The notes under the pieces were generated by a model. The model did not search any database, was not told the origin of the DNA, and was given only the letters and a program-made list of their open reading frames with translations. Shown in pieces: positions 1 to 9,425 of a stretch of 64,000 bases of DNA. The position numbers were made by a program, and so were the translations under genes. Origin of the DNA: Lysobacter_C viscosus (lineage in GTDB: Bacteria > Pseudomonadota > Gammaproteobacteria > Xanthomonadales > Xanthomonadaceae); contig NZ_JBJMAV010000004.1 in NCBI RefSeq assembly GCF_046600715.1, positions 230,992-294,991 on the forward strand, read 5' to 3'. Positions within the stretch are counted from its first letter, which is position 1; the number at the start of each line of letters is the position of its first letter.

Positions 1-459
1 GCGGCACGGGGCCGTGGCGGGGTTCCGGGGTTGGGCCTCCCCGCTGCCTCGTGGCCAGATCCCGGCAGGCAAGGCCTGGTGGGACACCCCGGCACGGGGT
101 ATTGCAGCGGGTGTGTATTCACCGGTGACGCCCGGTGTTGGCGGCTGGCAGGCACGGGGCCCGGGTCAGCCGCGGAAGTCTAGCGGGTCGCGGCGCGCGG
201 GGCAATCGGAAGCGGCATGGGCCTTGATGGCATGGACAGTGGCGCAGGGGGGGGCGACCGGGCGTGGTGGCAGCGCGGGCAGGCCTTTGCTGGTTCAGCG
301 GCGGTGGGCCGGGGCGGTGATCTTTCCGTCCCGCGTGCCGTGGGGGGGGCGTCGACCGCGCTCGGTGTCCAATCGTGAGAATCCGTGGCGAATCCCGACA
401 CCCCGCCCAGCCGGACCCCGCCATCCCACACCCACGGGCGCATCGGCGATAATGGCCGG
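1..459. other. non-coding region upstream of map
   Basis: I find no convincing gene here. The open frames are GC-driven and resemble no family I recognise. A short inverted repeat (ACCCCG-gca-CGGGGT) lies near 84-98, and the string GGCACGGGG recurs three times in the first 160 bases. In related gammaproteobacteria rpsB is transcribed divergently from map, so the left part could hold an rpsB leader on the minus strand. I see no rpsB coding sequence and do not claim one. Confidence 0.5.
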
Positions 460-1236
460 ATGCCGATCACCATCAAATCCCCCGAGGACATCGAGAAGAT
501 GCGCGTCGCCGGCCGCCTGGCCGCCGAGGTGCTGCAGGTCGTCGCCCCGCACGTGAAGCCGGGGGTGACGACCGAGGAGCTGGACCGCATCTGCCACGAC
601 CACATCGTCAACGTGCAGCAGGCGGTGCCTGCCAACGTGGGCTACAAGGGCTTCCCCAAGACGGTCTGCACGTCGGTCAACAACGTCATCTGCCATGGCA
701 TCCCCAGCGAGGCCAAGGTCCTGAAGGACGGCGACATCGTCAACATCGACGTCACCGTCATCAAGGACGGCTGGCACGGGGACACCAGCCGCATGTATTT
801 CGCCGGCACCCCATCGGTGATGGCCCGGCGCCTGGTCGACGTGACCCGCGAGGCCATGTTCCGCGGCATCCGTACCGTGCGCCCGGGCGCGACGCTGGGC
901 GACATCGGGGCCGCCATCCAGCAGTACGCGGAAGGCGAGCGTTTCAGCGTCGTGCGCGAGTACTGCGGCCACGGCATCGGCCAGATCTACCACGAGGAGC
1001 CGCAGGTACTGCACTACGGCCGCGCGGGCGAAGGCGTGGTGCTCAAGCCCGGCATGACCTTCACCATCGAACCCATGATCAACGAAGGCGCGCGCCACAC
1101 CCGGCTGCTGCCCGATGGCTGGACCGTGGTCACCAAGGACCGCAAGTTGTCCGCGCAGTGGGAACACACGGTGGTGGTGACCGACGACGGCGTCGAGGTC
1201 CTCACCCGGTTGCCGGGCGACGACAACGACCTATGA
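460..1236 (+). CDS. map: type I methionine aminopeptidase
   Basis: Removes the initiator methionine from nascent cytoplasmic proteins. The 258-residue product has the compact length of bacterial type I enzymes. It shows the pita-bread metal-site signature: aspartates in the DGWHGDTSRM segment, histidine in YCGHGIG, and glutamates in FTIEPM and QWEHTVVV. An in-frame ATG exists 75 bases upstream, but the family alignment starts with MPITIKSPEDIEKMR, so the internal ATG at 460 is preferred. The stop codon overlaps the glnD ATG (ATGA), implying translational coupling. The pairing map-glnD is typical of Xanthomonadaceae. Confidence 0.95.
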   Translation: MPITIKSPEDIEKMRVAGRLAAEVLQVVAPHVKPGVTTEELDRICHDHIVNVQQAVPANVGYKGFPKTVCTSVNNVICHGIPSEAKVLKDGDIVNIDVTVIKDGWHGDTSRMYFAGTPSVMARRLVDVTREAMFRGIRTVRPGATLGDIGAAIQQYAEGERFSVVREYCGHGIGQIYHEEPQVLHYGRAGEGVVLKPGMTFTIEPMINEGARHTRLLPDGWTVVTKDRKLSAQWEHTVVVTDDGVEVLTRLPGDDNDL

Positions 1237-3884
1237 ACCCGGGCGACGCCGGAGACGCCGCCCCCGCGGCAGTCGGGGCGGAGCGACACCCCGGGCCTGA
1301 CGACTCCGCCTGGGCGGGGCAGGTGCGCGAGCAGCTGGCCGAGGCCGATGCCGGCTTCGCGGCGCGGTTCGACCAGGGGGCCGAGGTCGACCGGCTGCTG
1401 GCCGAGCGTGCCGCCGTGGTCGACGGCCACGTGCAGGCCGCCTGGCAACGCTGCATCCCGCCGGAAGCGCCACTGGCGCTGTTCGCGGTGGGCGGTTACG
1501 GGCGCGGCGAGCTGTTTCCGCAATCGGACGTGGACCTGCTGGTGCTGGCCGAGCCCGAGGCATCCCGCGCCTGCGCCGATGCGCTGGCCCGCTTCTTCGC
1601 GGTGCTGTGGGACGCCGGGCTGCCGGTGGGCCATGCGGTGCGTTCGCTGGACCAGTGCACCGAGGCGTCACGCGACGACCTCAGCGTGCTGACCGCCCTG
1701 CTGGAGGCGCGCCCGCTGGCGGCCAACGAGCTGGAGCGGCGGGAGCTGCAGACCGCCGCCTCGCCGCGGCTGGTGTGGCCGCCGCAGGACTTCTTCGAGG
1801 CCAAGAGCCGCGAACTGCGCGACCGCCACGCCCGCTACGGCGACACGTCCGACAACCTCGAGCCCAACCTGAAGGAAGGCCCCGGCGGCCTGCGCGACGT
1901 GCAGACGCTGCACTGGATGGCGCTTCGCATCATCGGCACCGCCGACCTGGAGGCGCTGGTGGCCTTCGGCCAGCTGGGGGCCGACGAGGTCAGCAGCCTG
2001 GAGCGGGAACGCCGTGCGCTGTCGCGGTTGCGCTTTGGCCTGCACCTGGTCGCCGACAAGCGCGAGGAGCGGCTGCGGTTCGACTACCAGAAGCCGCTCG
2101 CGGCCCGCCTGGGTTTCGAGGACACCGGCGAGACGCTGGCCGTCGAGCAGATGATGCAGGGCTTCTACCGCAGCGCGGCGGTCGTGCTGCGCATCGGCGA
2201 GCGCCTGCTGCAGCGGTTCGAGGAACAGCTGGAGGGCGAGGCGGAACCGGCGCCGATCGACGAGCGCTTCGACCTTCGCCGCGGCTACCTGGCGGCATCG
2301 TCGGAGCAATGGCCGCGCGAACTGGGCGACGTGTTCGACCTGTTCGCGACCTGGGCCGCGCACGGCGAATCGGTCCGGGGGCTGCATTCGCACACCGCGC
2401 GCGAGCTGGCCGAGGCGTTGCCGCGCCTGCCCGGGTTCAAGCAGGCCGACGTCGACCTGCGACAGCGCTTCGTGCGCCTGTTGCGTGGCCCGCAACCGGT
2501 GCAGACGCTGACCCGCATGGCGCGCCTGGGCGTGCTGGGGCGATGGATCCCCGCGTTCGCGCGGGTGTCCGGGCGCATGCAGTTCGACCTGTTCCATGTC
2601 TACACCGTCGACCAGCACACGCTGGCCGTGCTCAAGAACCTCGCCGCGTTCGCCTCGGGCGAGCGCGACGAGCGGTTCTCGATGGCGCACGAGGTCTGGC
2701 CGCGCCTGCGCAAGCCGGAACTGCTGTTGCTGGCCGGCCTGTTCCACGACATCGCCAAGGGCCGCGGCGGCGACCACTCCGAACTGGGCGGTGACGACGC
2801 GCGCGAGTTCTGCGAAGCCGTCGGCCTGTCGGCGCCCGACACCGCGATGGTCGAATGGCTGGTGCGCCAGCACCTGCTGATGTCGCGAACCGCCCAGAAG
2901 GAGGACATCACCGAGCCGGAGGTGATCCATCGCTTCGCGGCCAAGGTCGCCGACCGCGAGCACCTGGACCACCTCTACCTGCTGACCTGCGCCGACATTG
3001 CCGGCACCTCGCCCAAGCTGTGGAATGCGTGGAAGGACCGGCTGATGGCCGACCTCTACACCGCCACCCGCCTGGCGATGCGACGCGGGCTCGAGCACCC
3101 GGTGGCGCTGGAGGAGCGGATCGTCGAGATCCGCGAGACCACCCACGCGATGCTGTCGGCACTGGGCCATGACGACGCGGCGATCGAGGCGATGTTCGCG
3201 CGGATGCCCGATACCGGTTTCCAGAGGGGGCGCCCCGACCAGCTGGCGTGGCAGGCCGTCGCCCTGCGCGGGGTCGGGCCCGGGGACACCCGGGTGCGGG
3301 CGCGGCCGGTGACGGCCCAGGCCGGCGCGCTGGAAGTGTTCGTCCATTCCCCCAACCGTGATGGTCTGTTCGCCGCGATCGTCGCCAAGCTCGACCGCCT
3401 TGGGCTGGCGATCCTGCAGGCGCGCGTGCTGGACGGCCCGCAGGGCACCATCTTCGATACGTTCGAGGTGATTCCCTCCGACCCGCGCTACACGCCCACC
3501 GCCGACGAGGTGGAACGAAAGCTGGCGGCCGCGCTCGATGGACCCCTCGACGGGATCCGCCCCGCGCGCCGCACCCAGCCGCGCCACCTCCGGCATTTCC
3601 GCATCCCGCCGCAGGTCGCTTTCGATGAAGGTGGCGAGGGCCGCACGACGTTGAGCTTCGTCTGCACCGACCGTCCCGGCCTGCTGGCCGAGGTTGCCGC
3701 GCTGCTGCGCAACCAGTCGCTGCGCGTGCATGACGCGCGCATCGCCACCTTCGGCGAGCGCGCCGAGGATGTGTTCCAGCTGACCACGTCCGACCCGGAG
3801 GGCAAGGGCCTCCGGCTCGATGAACCCAGGCAGCAGGCGCTGCGCGAAGCGCTGCTGGATTGTTTCGAAGGAGAAGGCACATGA
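1233..3884 (+). CDS. glnD: bifunctional uridylyltransferase/uridylyl-removing enzyme GlnD
   Basis: The glutamine sensor that uridylylates PII proteins under nitrogen limitation and de-uridylylates them under sufficiency. The 883-residue product has the full family layout. The nucleotidyltransferase motif GGYGRGE (about 87-93) is followed by SDVD (98-101) carrying the metal-binding aspartates. A PII-UTase linker follows, then the HD phosphohydrolase core LFHDIAKGRGGDH near residue 500. Two C-terminal ACT glutamine-binding domains start near 695 and 804. The start was chosen at the ATG overlapping the map stop codon. The stop overlaps the dapD ATG (ATGA). No truncation or lost catalytic residue is visible. 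Confidence 0.95.
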   Translation: MNPGDAGDAAPAAVGAERHPGPDDSAWAGQVREQLAEADAGFAARFDQGAEVDRLLAERAAVVDGHVQAAWQRCIPPEAPLALFAVGGYGRGELFPQSDVDLLVLAEPEASRACADALARFFAVLWDAGLPVGHAVRSLDQCTEASRDDLSVLTALLEARPLAANELERRELQTAASPRLVWPPQDFFEAKSRELRDRHARYGDTSDNLEPNLKEGPGGLRDVQTLHWMALRIIGTADLEALVAFGQLGADEVSSLERERRALSRLRFGLHLVADKREERLRFDYQKPLAARLGFEDTGETLAVEQMMQGFYRSAAVVLRIGERLLQRFEEQLEGEAEPAPIDERFDLRRGYLAASSEQWPRELGDVFDLFATWAAHGESVRGLHSHTARELAEALPRLPGFKQADVDLRQRFVRLLRGPQPVQTLTRMARLGVLGRWIPAFARVSGRMQFDLFHVYTVDQHTLAVLKNLAAFASGERDERFSMAHEVWPRLRKPELLLLAGLFHDIAKGRGGDHSELGGDDAREFCEAVGLSAPDTAMVEWLVRQHLLMSRTAQKEDITEPEVIHRFAAKVADREHLDHLYLLTCADIAGTSPKLWNAWKDRLMADLYTATRLAMRRGLEHPVALEERIVEIRETTHAMLSALGHDDAAIEAMFARMPDTGFQRGRPDQLAWQAVALRGVGPGDTRVRARPVTAQAGALEVFVHSPNRDGLFAAIVAKLDRLGLAILQARVLDGPQGTIFDTFEVIPSDPRYTPTADEVERKLAAALDGPLDGIRPARRTQPRHLRHFRIPPQVAFDEGGEGRTTLSFVCTDRPGLLAEVAALLRNQSLRVHDARIATFGERAEDVFQLTTSDPEGKGLRLDEPRQQALREALLDCFEGEGT

Positions 3885-4996
3885 GTTCCAGCAAGCCGCG
3901 CAAGAAGGCCGGTCCGAAGACCCGCACGGCCAAATCCGCGACGGGCCTGGGCAAGGGCAAGGGCAAGGGTGGCAGCGCAGCGCCGGCCAAGCGCCCGTCG
4001 GCCGCCGCCGGGTCGGGCAAGGCTGCGGTGAAGAAGGTTCCCGGACGCAAGGTGCCCGCGCCCGAGTCACCTGCACCCAAGGCCAGCGCCAAGCGCGTCG
4101 CCAGCGGCAAGGCCACCGCGCCGAAGGCCGCGCCGGCCCCGCGCAAATCGGGCAAGGCCGCTGCGCACGACGAGCTCAGGTTCCTGATCGAAAGCGCGTT
4201 CGAGCGCCGGTCGATGCTGACCTCCGACGAGGTGGAAGGCTCGACCCGCCCGGCGGTCGAGCGTGCCATCGAAGGGCTGGAAAGCGGCGAGTTCCGCGTC
4301 GCCGAGCCCGACGGCGAGGGCGGCTGGTCCGTCAACGAGTGGCTGAAGAAGGCGGTGCTGTTGTACTTCCGCACCCAGGACATGGAGCTGGTCGAGTCCT
4401 ACCCCTCGCCGTTCTGGGACAAGGTGCCGGCGCGCTTCGCCGAGTTCGACGAGGCCGCGTTCCGCAAGCTGGGCGCGCGCGTGGTGCCCGGCGCGATCGT
4501 CCGCCGTGGCAGCCACGTCGGCCGCGACGTCGTGCTGATGCCCAGCTTCGTCAACATCGGCGCGCACGTCGGCGAGGGCACCATGGTGGACACCTGGGCG
4601 ACGGTCGGTTCGTGTGCGCAAATCGGCAAGCACTGCCACTTGTCCGGCGGCGCCGGGATTGGCGGCGTGCTCGAGCCGCTGCAGGCCACCCCGACCATCA
4701 TCGAGGACCACTGTTTCATCGGCGCACGGTCGGAAGTGGTCGAAGGCGTCATCGTCGGCCACCACAGCGTGATCGGCATGGGCGTGTTCCTCGGCCAGTC
4801 CACCCGCATCTACAACCGCGCCACCGGTGAGGTCAGCTACGGCCGCATCCCGCCCTACAGCGTGGTGGTGTCGGGCCAGCTGCCGTCGGCCGACGGCACG
4901 CACTCGCTGTACTGCGCGGTGATCGTCAAGCAGGTGGATGCCAGGACGCGCAGCAAGACCAGCATCAACGACCTGCTGCGCGGCCTGGCGGAGTAG
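3881..4996 (+). CDS. dapD: tetrahydrodipicolinate N-succinyltransferase with a basic N-terminal tail
   Basis: Transfers succinyl from succinyl-CoA to tetrahydrodipicolinate in the succinylase branch of the diaminopimelate/lysine pathway. Residues from about 95 to 371 form the DapD core. It includes a left-handed beta-helix hexapeptide region (for example IVRRGSHVGRDVVLMPSFVN), followed by the conserved GGAGIGGVLEPL and RIPPYSVVVSG segments. The first ~93 residues are an unusual Lys/Ala/Pro-rich, strongly basic tail resembling histone H1 C-termini, absent from the ~274-residue E. coli enzyme. The ATG at 3881 overlaps the glnD stop and has a good GAAGGAG ribosome site. No ATG with a ribosome site lies nearer the core, so the tail is probably translated. 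Downstream come an ArsC-like gene and dapE. Confidence 0.93.
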   Translation: MSSSKPRKKAGPKTRTAKSATGLGKGKGKGGSAAPAKRPSAAAGSGKAAVKKVPGRKVPAPESPAPKASAKRVASGKATAPKAAPAPRKSGKAAAHDELRFLIESAFERRSMLTSDEVEGSTRPAVERAIEGLESGEFRVAEPDGEGGWSVNEWLKKAVLLYFRTQDMELVESYPSPFWDKVPARFAEFDEAAFRKLGARVVPGAIVRRGSHVGRDVVLMPSFVNIGAHVGEGTMVDTWATVGSCAQIGKHCHLSGGAGIGGVLEPLQATPTIIEDHCFIGARSEVVEGVIVGHHSVIGMGVFLGQSTRIYNRATGEVSYGRIPPYSVVVSGQLPSADGTHSLYCAVIVKQVDARTRSKTSINDLLRGLAE

Positions 4997-4999
4997 GGC

Positions 5000-5359
5000 A
5001 TGGCGACCACGCTCTACGGCCTGTCCAACTGCGATACCTGCCGCAAGGCGCGCAAGTGGCTGGACCGGTTCGGGGTCGAGCACGCGTTCGTCGACTACCG
5101 CGACCAGCGCCAGCGGCCACAGACCCTGGCGCAGTGGCGTGATGCGCTGGGCGGCTGGGACGCGATGATCAACAAGTCCTCGACCACGTGGCGCACGCTG
5201 CCCGGCAACCGCAAGTCGCCCGGCTCGGACGCGGAGTGGAACCTGCTGTTGAAGGAGTACCCGCAGTTGATCCGGCGTCCCGTGGTCGTGACCGACGACG
5301 CAACCGTGACGCAGGGGTTCTCGGACAACGGCTTCAAGAAGCGGTTCGACGTCCAGTAA
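5000..5359 (+). CDS. ArsC/Spx-family thiol reductase (YffB-like)
   Basis: A 119-residue thioredoxin-fold protein of the ArsC/Spx superfamily. It carries CDTC at residues 11-14, a conserved INKSSTTWR segment mid-protein and the RRPVVV strand near the C-terminus. The active cysteine is expected at residue 11. Members of the YffB subgroup sit next to dapE in many proteobacteria and are thought to be glutathione-dependent reductases rather than arsenate-resistance proteins. No ars operon is present here. The ATG lies 3 bases after the dapD stop, so the gene is probably co-transcribed with dapD and dapE. The precise substrate is unknown. Confidence 0.85.
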   Translation: MATTLYGLSNCDTCRKARKWLDRFGVEHAFVDYRDQRQRPQTLAQWRDALGGWDAMINKSSTTWRTLPGNRKSPGSDAEWNLLLKEYPQLIRRPVVVTDDATVTQGFSDNGFKKRFDVQ

Positions 5360-5397
5360 CGCGCCAGATCCAACGACGACCCACGAAAAAACTGCCC

Positions 5398-6543
5398 ATG
5401 AGTGACGTGCTCGACCTCACCTGCGACCTCATCGCCCGCCCTTCGGTCACTCCGGACGACGCGGGCTGCCAGGCCCTGGTGGCCGGTCGGCTGCAAGCTG
5501 CCGGATTCCGCTGCGAGCACATCCGCCTGGGCGAGGTCGACAACCTCTACGCCACGTTCGGCGATGCCGCTGCGCCCACGCTCCTGCTGCTGGGCCACAC
5601 CGACGTGGTGCCGCCGGGACCCAGGGAGGCGTGGGCCAGCGACCCCTTCGTACCCGAGGTGCGCGACGGCATGCTGTACGGGCGCGGCGCGGCGGACATG
5701 AAAGGCAGCGTGGCGGCCTTCGTGGTGGCCGCAGAGCGCTTCGCCGCTGCCAACCCGCAGCCCGCAGGACGGCTGGCGGTCCTGCTGACGTCCGACGAGG
5801 AGGGCGACGCGATCGACGGCGTGCGCCGTGTCGCCGAGGTGTTCCGTGGGCGTGGCGAGCGGCTCGACTGGTGCATCACCGGCGAGCCGTCCTCAACCCG
5901 GGCACTGGGCGACCTGCTGCGGGTCGGCCGGCGCGGCAGCCTGTCCGCCCGGCTGCAGGTGCGCGGCGTGCAGGGCCACGTCGCCTACCCGGAGAATGCG
6001 CGCAACCCGGTGCACCTGGCGTTGCCGGCGCTGGCCGAGCTCACCGCACGCAGCTGGGACCAGGGTTACGAAACATTTCCCCCCACCAGCCTGCAGGTCA
6101 GCAACATCACCGCGGGGACCGGCGCCAACAACGTGATCCCGGGGGTGCTGGAGGTGCAGTTCAACCTTCGCTTCAACCCTACATGGACGGCCGAGGCGCT
6201 GGAGCGCGAATGCGAGGCGGTCCTGCGTGCCAATGGACTGGACTACACGGTGCACTGGCACCGCAGCGGCGAGCCGTTCCACACCCCGGAAGGCGCTTTG
6301 CGGAAGGCGGCGCGCGAGGTGCTGGCGGCGCATCGTGGCCAGCAGCCCGAAGAGAGCACCGGCGGCGGCACCTCCGATGCGCGTTTCATCGCCCCGCTGG
6401 GGACCCAGTGCATCGAGATCGGGCCGGTGAACGCGAGCATCCACCAGGTCGACGAACACGTCAGCGTCGCCGACCTCGAGGCCCTGCCGGGCCTCTACCT
6501 GGCGCTGATCGGGAAGATGCTCGTCCCATCGGCTGCCACGTAG
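5398..6543 (+). CDS. dapE: succinyl-diaminopimelate desuccinylase
   Basis: A dinuclear zinc hydrolase that cleaves N-succinyl-LL-diaminopimelate to succinate and LL-diaminopimelate, after DapD in the same pathway. The 381-residue product has the M20 metallopeptidase landmarks: metal ligand H67 and D69 in LLGHTDVVPPG, D100 in GRGAADMKGS, and the catalytic and metal glutamates E134-E135 in TSDEEGDA. The late GGGTSDARFI segment is also present. The chosen ATG (MSDVLDLT) lies 38 bases after the ArsC-like stop. Its TAG stop codon is formed by the first bases of a REP element (GTAGGAGCGG...), so the repeat defines the gene end. Confidence 0.95.
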   Translation: MSDVLDLTCDLIARPSVTPDDAGCQALVAGRLQAAGFRCEHIRLGEVDNLYATFGDAAAPTLLLLGHTDVVPPGPREAWASDPFVPEVRDGMLYGRGAADMKGSVAAFVVAAERFAAANPQPAGRLAVLLTSDEEGDAIDGVRRVAEVFRGRGERLDWCITGEPSSTRALGDLLRVGRRGSLSARLQVRGVQGHVAYPENARNPVHLALPALAELTARSWDQGYETFPPTSLQVSNITAGTGANNVIPGVLEVQFNLRFNPTWTAEALERECEAVLRANGLDYTVHWHRSGEPFHTPEGALRKAAREVLAAHRGQQPEESTGGGTSDARFIAPLGTQCIEIGPVNASIHQVDEHVSVADLEALPGLYLALIGKMLVPSAAT

Positions 6544-6696
6544 GAGCGGCTTCAGCCGCGAACGCACGTTTTCAGGAACCCCTGTAGGAGCGACGTAAGT
6601 CGCGACCACGACAAGGGACGACGCTGCGGATCGCGACTTACGTCGCTCCTACAGTCGAATTCGAAATCCGCGGCCGCGGCTGGAGCCGCTCCTGCA
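6541..6696. repeat. REP cluster, four GTAG-type units
   Basis: Four short palindromic units lie between convergent dapE and the acylase gene. A GTAGGAGCGGCTTCAGCCGC-type unit starts at 6541. A GTAGGAGCGACGTAAGTCGC-type unit starts at about 6584. An inverted copy of the second type is at about 6631-6653, and a degenerate inverted copy of the first type is at about 6675-6696. The arrangement makes a symmetric, BIME-like structure that could fold into long hairpins and act as a bidirectional terminator. Related units occur at four other places in the window. Confidence 0.88.
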
Positions 6697-6699
6697 CGA

Positions 6700-9075
6700 T
6701 CAGCGCCTCGTGGGCGGCACCAGGCGCAGCGTGTGTCGGGTCTCGCCCGGCAGGAACGGCGTCGGCCGGCCGTGTACCCAGTCGTCGTGGCCGGCGCCCC
6801 AGAAGGGTGACAGCGGGTGGCCACTCTGGCCGCCGGGCATGTGCGCGATGCCGTGGGATTCGCGTCCCGGGGACACCACCATCCGCTGCGAGGCGCCGGC
6901 ACTGGACGACTGTGCGCGCGGGGTGAGGGTGTCGCCGGCGAGCGGCTCGCGTGGCATGCACAACAGGCGCTCGCCAAGCAGCGGAATGGCGGGGGCCAGC
7001 GGATGGCAGATCGCCGCGGTGTTGCGCTCGGCCCACGTTCGCCCGGCCAGCGGGCCGCGGTCGCCGAGATCGTCCAGGATTTCGCGCGCGGCGTCTTCCA
7101 GCAGCGCATCCCAGCTGTCGAATGCAACCGGCAACAGGTGCGCCGGCCGCTGGGTCACCAGGGGCCAGGCGACGCCTTCCAGCTGCGGCAGGTCGGGCAT
7201 CGGAACGTCGGCCCCCAGCGCGGCGCGCGCCGGTGCCAGCAGCCCCCGGGCAATGCGCGCATGCACCATGTACCGCCAACCGCGCACCAGCCGATAGCTG
7301 GCGGTGTCGCCGGCGGCGCGAGCGGGCCAGGCGGGGTCCGCCGTGGCCAGTGCCTGCAGCGCGGGCGTGCCGGCGACCGCCGCGCGTTCCTGCAGCAGGC
7401 GCCACCACCGTTCAAGGAACAACGCGCGGTCGTCGAGCTGGATCGCCAGCAGGTCCTCTTCCTCGAAGCGTTCCCTCGCCTGCAACTGTTGGCGGATCAT
7501 CCAGGCGCGCACGCCCATGACGTAACCGCCATCGCCGATGGCCGCCAGTGCATCGCCATCGACCACCCGGCTGTTGGCGGTCCACAGGCGCTGGCCGGGC
7601 GGGTCGACCACGGCCGGGTTGCCCCGGCTCGACAGCGCCCACGGGACGCAGGTGCCGGCAGCGACGGCATCCGGCCCGGCTGGGCCAGTGCCCGGCGGCG
7701 GGTCGTGGTCGCAACGCGGGCCGGTCGGCATCGGCCCCAGTACCCGCCAGCCGATGCGCCCGGAACGGTCACCCGCGACCAGGTTCTGGGCGGGAATGGC
7801 GGCGGCGTCGGCGGCGGCGAACAGGGCGTCCAGCGAGCCTGCCTGCGCGAAGTCGAGCACCCCCAGGTCGAGCGACCCGGGCAGGTGCGCCGCCCAGCGC
7901 AGCGCCAGCGCATCGCCGTCGGGGGTTTCGTGCAGCAGGGGGCCCCAGTCGGTCTCGCGCACCTCCAGTTCGACCGCGTCGCCGCCTGCGACCTCGATAC
8001 GCTCGACGTGCGTCCGTGCAGTGGGGCAGTCGGTCGCGCACCCCGGCTCGCGCCGCCAGTCGGCCCAGTCGCCGTAGCTGTTGGTGAATCCCCAGGCCAC
8101 GTGGCCGTTGCTGCCCACCACCACGCCCGGAAGGCCGGGCAGGCTGAAGCCGGTGACGTCGACGCGGCCACCGGGCGCGCCGGGGTCGGGGTAGCGCAGG
8201 CGCACGCGGAACCAGATGTTGGGCGCGCGCAGGCCCAGATGCATGTCGTCGGCGACCATCGCCCCGCCGTGCGAGGTCAACGCACCGGATACCGCGAAGT
8301 TGTTGCTGCCCCGCGCGAACGGTGGCTCGGCGTCGCCGGTGTCGCCGGTGGGCGGCGCCGGCAGCGCGCGCAGGTCGAGCGCCTCCGGACCGGGCAGGCG
8401 GGCCGGGCCGCGCGCCGCGCCCTGCACCGGCGCATCCCACTGGCTGCCATCGTGGGCCAGCAGGTCGTACAAGGCCGGCGGCAGGTGCGGGCGGACGCGC
8501 AGCAGTCCCAGTTCGCGCGCGTTTCGCTCGTCCTGCAGGTCGAAATACATCGCGTAGCCGACCAGCGACGAGTCGGCCGGGCGCCACGGCTCGGGCCCCC
8601 GCCGCAGCAGCAGGTACGGCCATGGTTGGGCGGCCAGGTCCGCGAGGCCGGCGTTGACCCCCGCGACATACGCCCGGGCTTCCTGGCGATGGGCGATGGC
8701 GATCGATTCCAGCCCGGCCTCGGCCCGGGCCCGCATCCGGTGCATCCGCTTCTCGCGGTCGTGGTCGAGGGCGCGCGGGCCGAACAGCGCGGCCAGCTCG
8801 CCCGCGGCGGTGCGGCGCAGCAGGTCCATCTCGAAGTAGCGCTCCTGCGCGTGCACCCAGCCCAGCGCCCGCATGGCGTCGACCCGGCTGCCGGCGTCGA
8901 TGGTGACCACGCCGATCGCATCGCGGTGCACGCTGGCCGCCGAGGCCAGGCCCGCCAGTGGGCGGTCGCCGTCCAGCACGGGAAGGCTCTCGCGCATTGC
9001 CAGCCAGCCCGCCAGCGATGCCAGCAGGACGAAGCCCAGCAGGGCCAGCGCCCCCCGTTTGATCCAACGTGCCAT
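6700..9075 (-). CDS. penicillin acylase family (Ntn-hydrolase) protein
   Basis: A 791-residue member of the penicillin/cephalosporin/acyl-homoserine-lactone acylase family. The N-terminus has a hydrophobic signal segment (about residues 8-27, GALALLGFVLLASLAGWLA), so it is exported or anchored in the inner membrane. The precursor is expected to be cut autocatalytically at RGSNN. S257 would become the N-terminal nucleophile of the beta subunit, and the family's AWGFTNS segment follows. A GGGGGAG ribosome site precedes the ATG. Substrates cannot be told from sequence. Homologues hydrolyse beta-lactams, cyclic lipopeptides or AHL signals. The gene stands alone, convergent to dapE. Confidence 0.88.
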   Translation of the reverse strand: MARWIKRGALALLGFVLLASLAGWLAMRESLPVLDGDRPLAGLASAASVHRDAIGVVTIDAGSRVDAMRALGWVHAQERYFEMDLLRRTAAGELAALFGPRALDHDREKRMHRMRARAEAGLESIAIAHRQEARAYVAGVNAGLADLAAQPWPYLLLRRGPEPWRPADSSLVGYAMYFDLQDERNARELGLLRVRPHLPPALYDLLAHDGSQWDAPVQGAARGPARLPGPEALDLRALPAPPTGDTGDAEPPFARGSNNFAVSGALTSHGGAMVADDMHLGLRAPNIWFRVRLRYPDPGAPGGRVDVTGFSLPGLPGVVVGSNGHVAWGFTNSYGDWADWRREPGCATDCPTARTHVERIEVAGGDAVELEVRETDWGPLLHETPDGDALALRWAAHLPGSLDLGVLDFAQAGSLDALFAAADAAAIPAQNLVAGDRSGRIGWRVLGPMPTGPRCDHDPPPGTGPAGPDAVAAGTCVPWALSSRGNPAVVDPPGQRLWTANSRVVDGDALAAIGDGGYVMGVRAWMIRQQLQARERFEEEDLLAIQLDDRALFLERWWRLLQERAAVAGTPALQALATADPAWPARAAGDTASYRLVRGWRYMVHARIARGLLAPARAALGADVPMPDLPQLEGVAWPLVTQRPAHLLPVAFDSWDALLEDAAREILDDLGDRGPLAGRTWAERNTAAICHPLAPAIPLLGERLLCMPREPLAGDTLTPRAQSSSAGASQRMVVSPGRESHGIAHMPGGQSGHPLSPFWGAGHDDWVHGRPTPFLPGETRHTLRLVPPTRR

Positions 9076-9366
9076 CCGCCGCTCCCCCGGTTCCAGCGGG
9101 CATGCCCCGCGCCGCGTGCCGTGGTCGGCGCGGGCCGTGGCGCACGTTCACCCATTCGACCGCCCGCTTGCAAGCGCGGGCCACGCTGCCCCAGGATCGG
9201 TCCATGCCCGCACGCCACGCCCGACGTCGCCACTCGTCCGCCCGACCGGGCGCCATGGCAGCGCTTGGACGGCCGTGCCCCGCCGCGTCCAACAACAACC
9301 GCAATACCCAGCCCCGCCTCGAGCAGGCCGGCGACTAGCGCGCGCTCCCCGCGCATCGCATTCCCG
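9076..9366. other. non-coding region upstream of the acylase gene
   Basis: Contains the divergent 5' region of the acylase gene. I see no intact gene. The open frames have no recognisable products, and with the asnB fragment that follows the stretch may be decayed coding DNA. Confidence 0.4.
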
Positions 9367-9397
9367 GGCCTGCACTGCGAAGTGCGGGCCTTTTTGT
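9367..9397 (+). terminator. rho-independent terminator
   Basis: A 10-bp stem (GGCCTGCACT / AGTGCGGGCC with one G-T wobble) closed by a GCGA loop at 9377-9380, followed by TTTTTGTT. Orientation is plus strand. No intact plus-strand gene ends just upstream, so it may be left over from a lost gene. Confidence 0.75.
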
Positions 9398-9425
9398 TGG
9401 CCATCGTTATTGCCTTCCCTTCCTA

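Noticed and set aside
1..180. Possible rpsB leader RNA on the minus strand
   Set aside because: Position next to map is suggestive, but I see no conserved leader structure and no rpsB coding sequence in the window.
5000..5359. Arsenate reductase as a resistance gene
   Set aside because: The protein belongs to the ArsC/Spx fold but is YffB-like, is embedded in the dapD-dapE operon and lacks arsR or an arsenite pump nearby.
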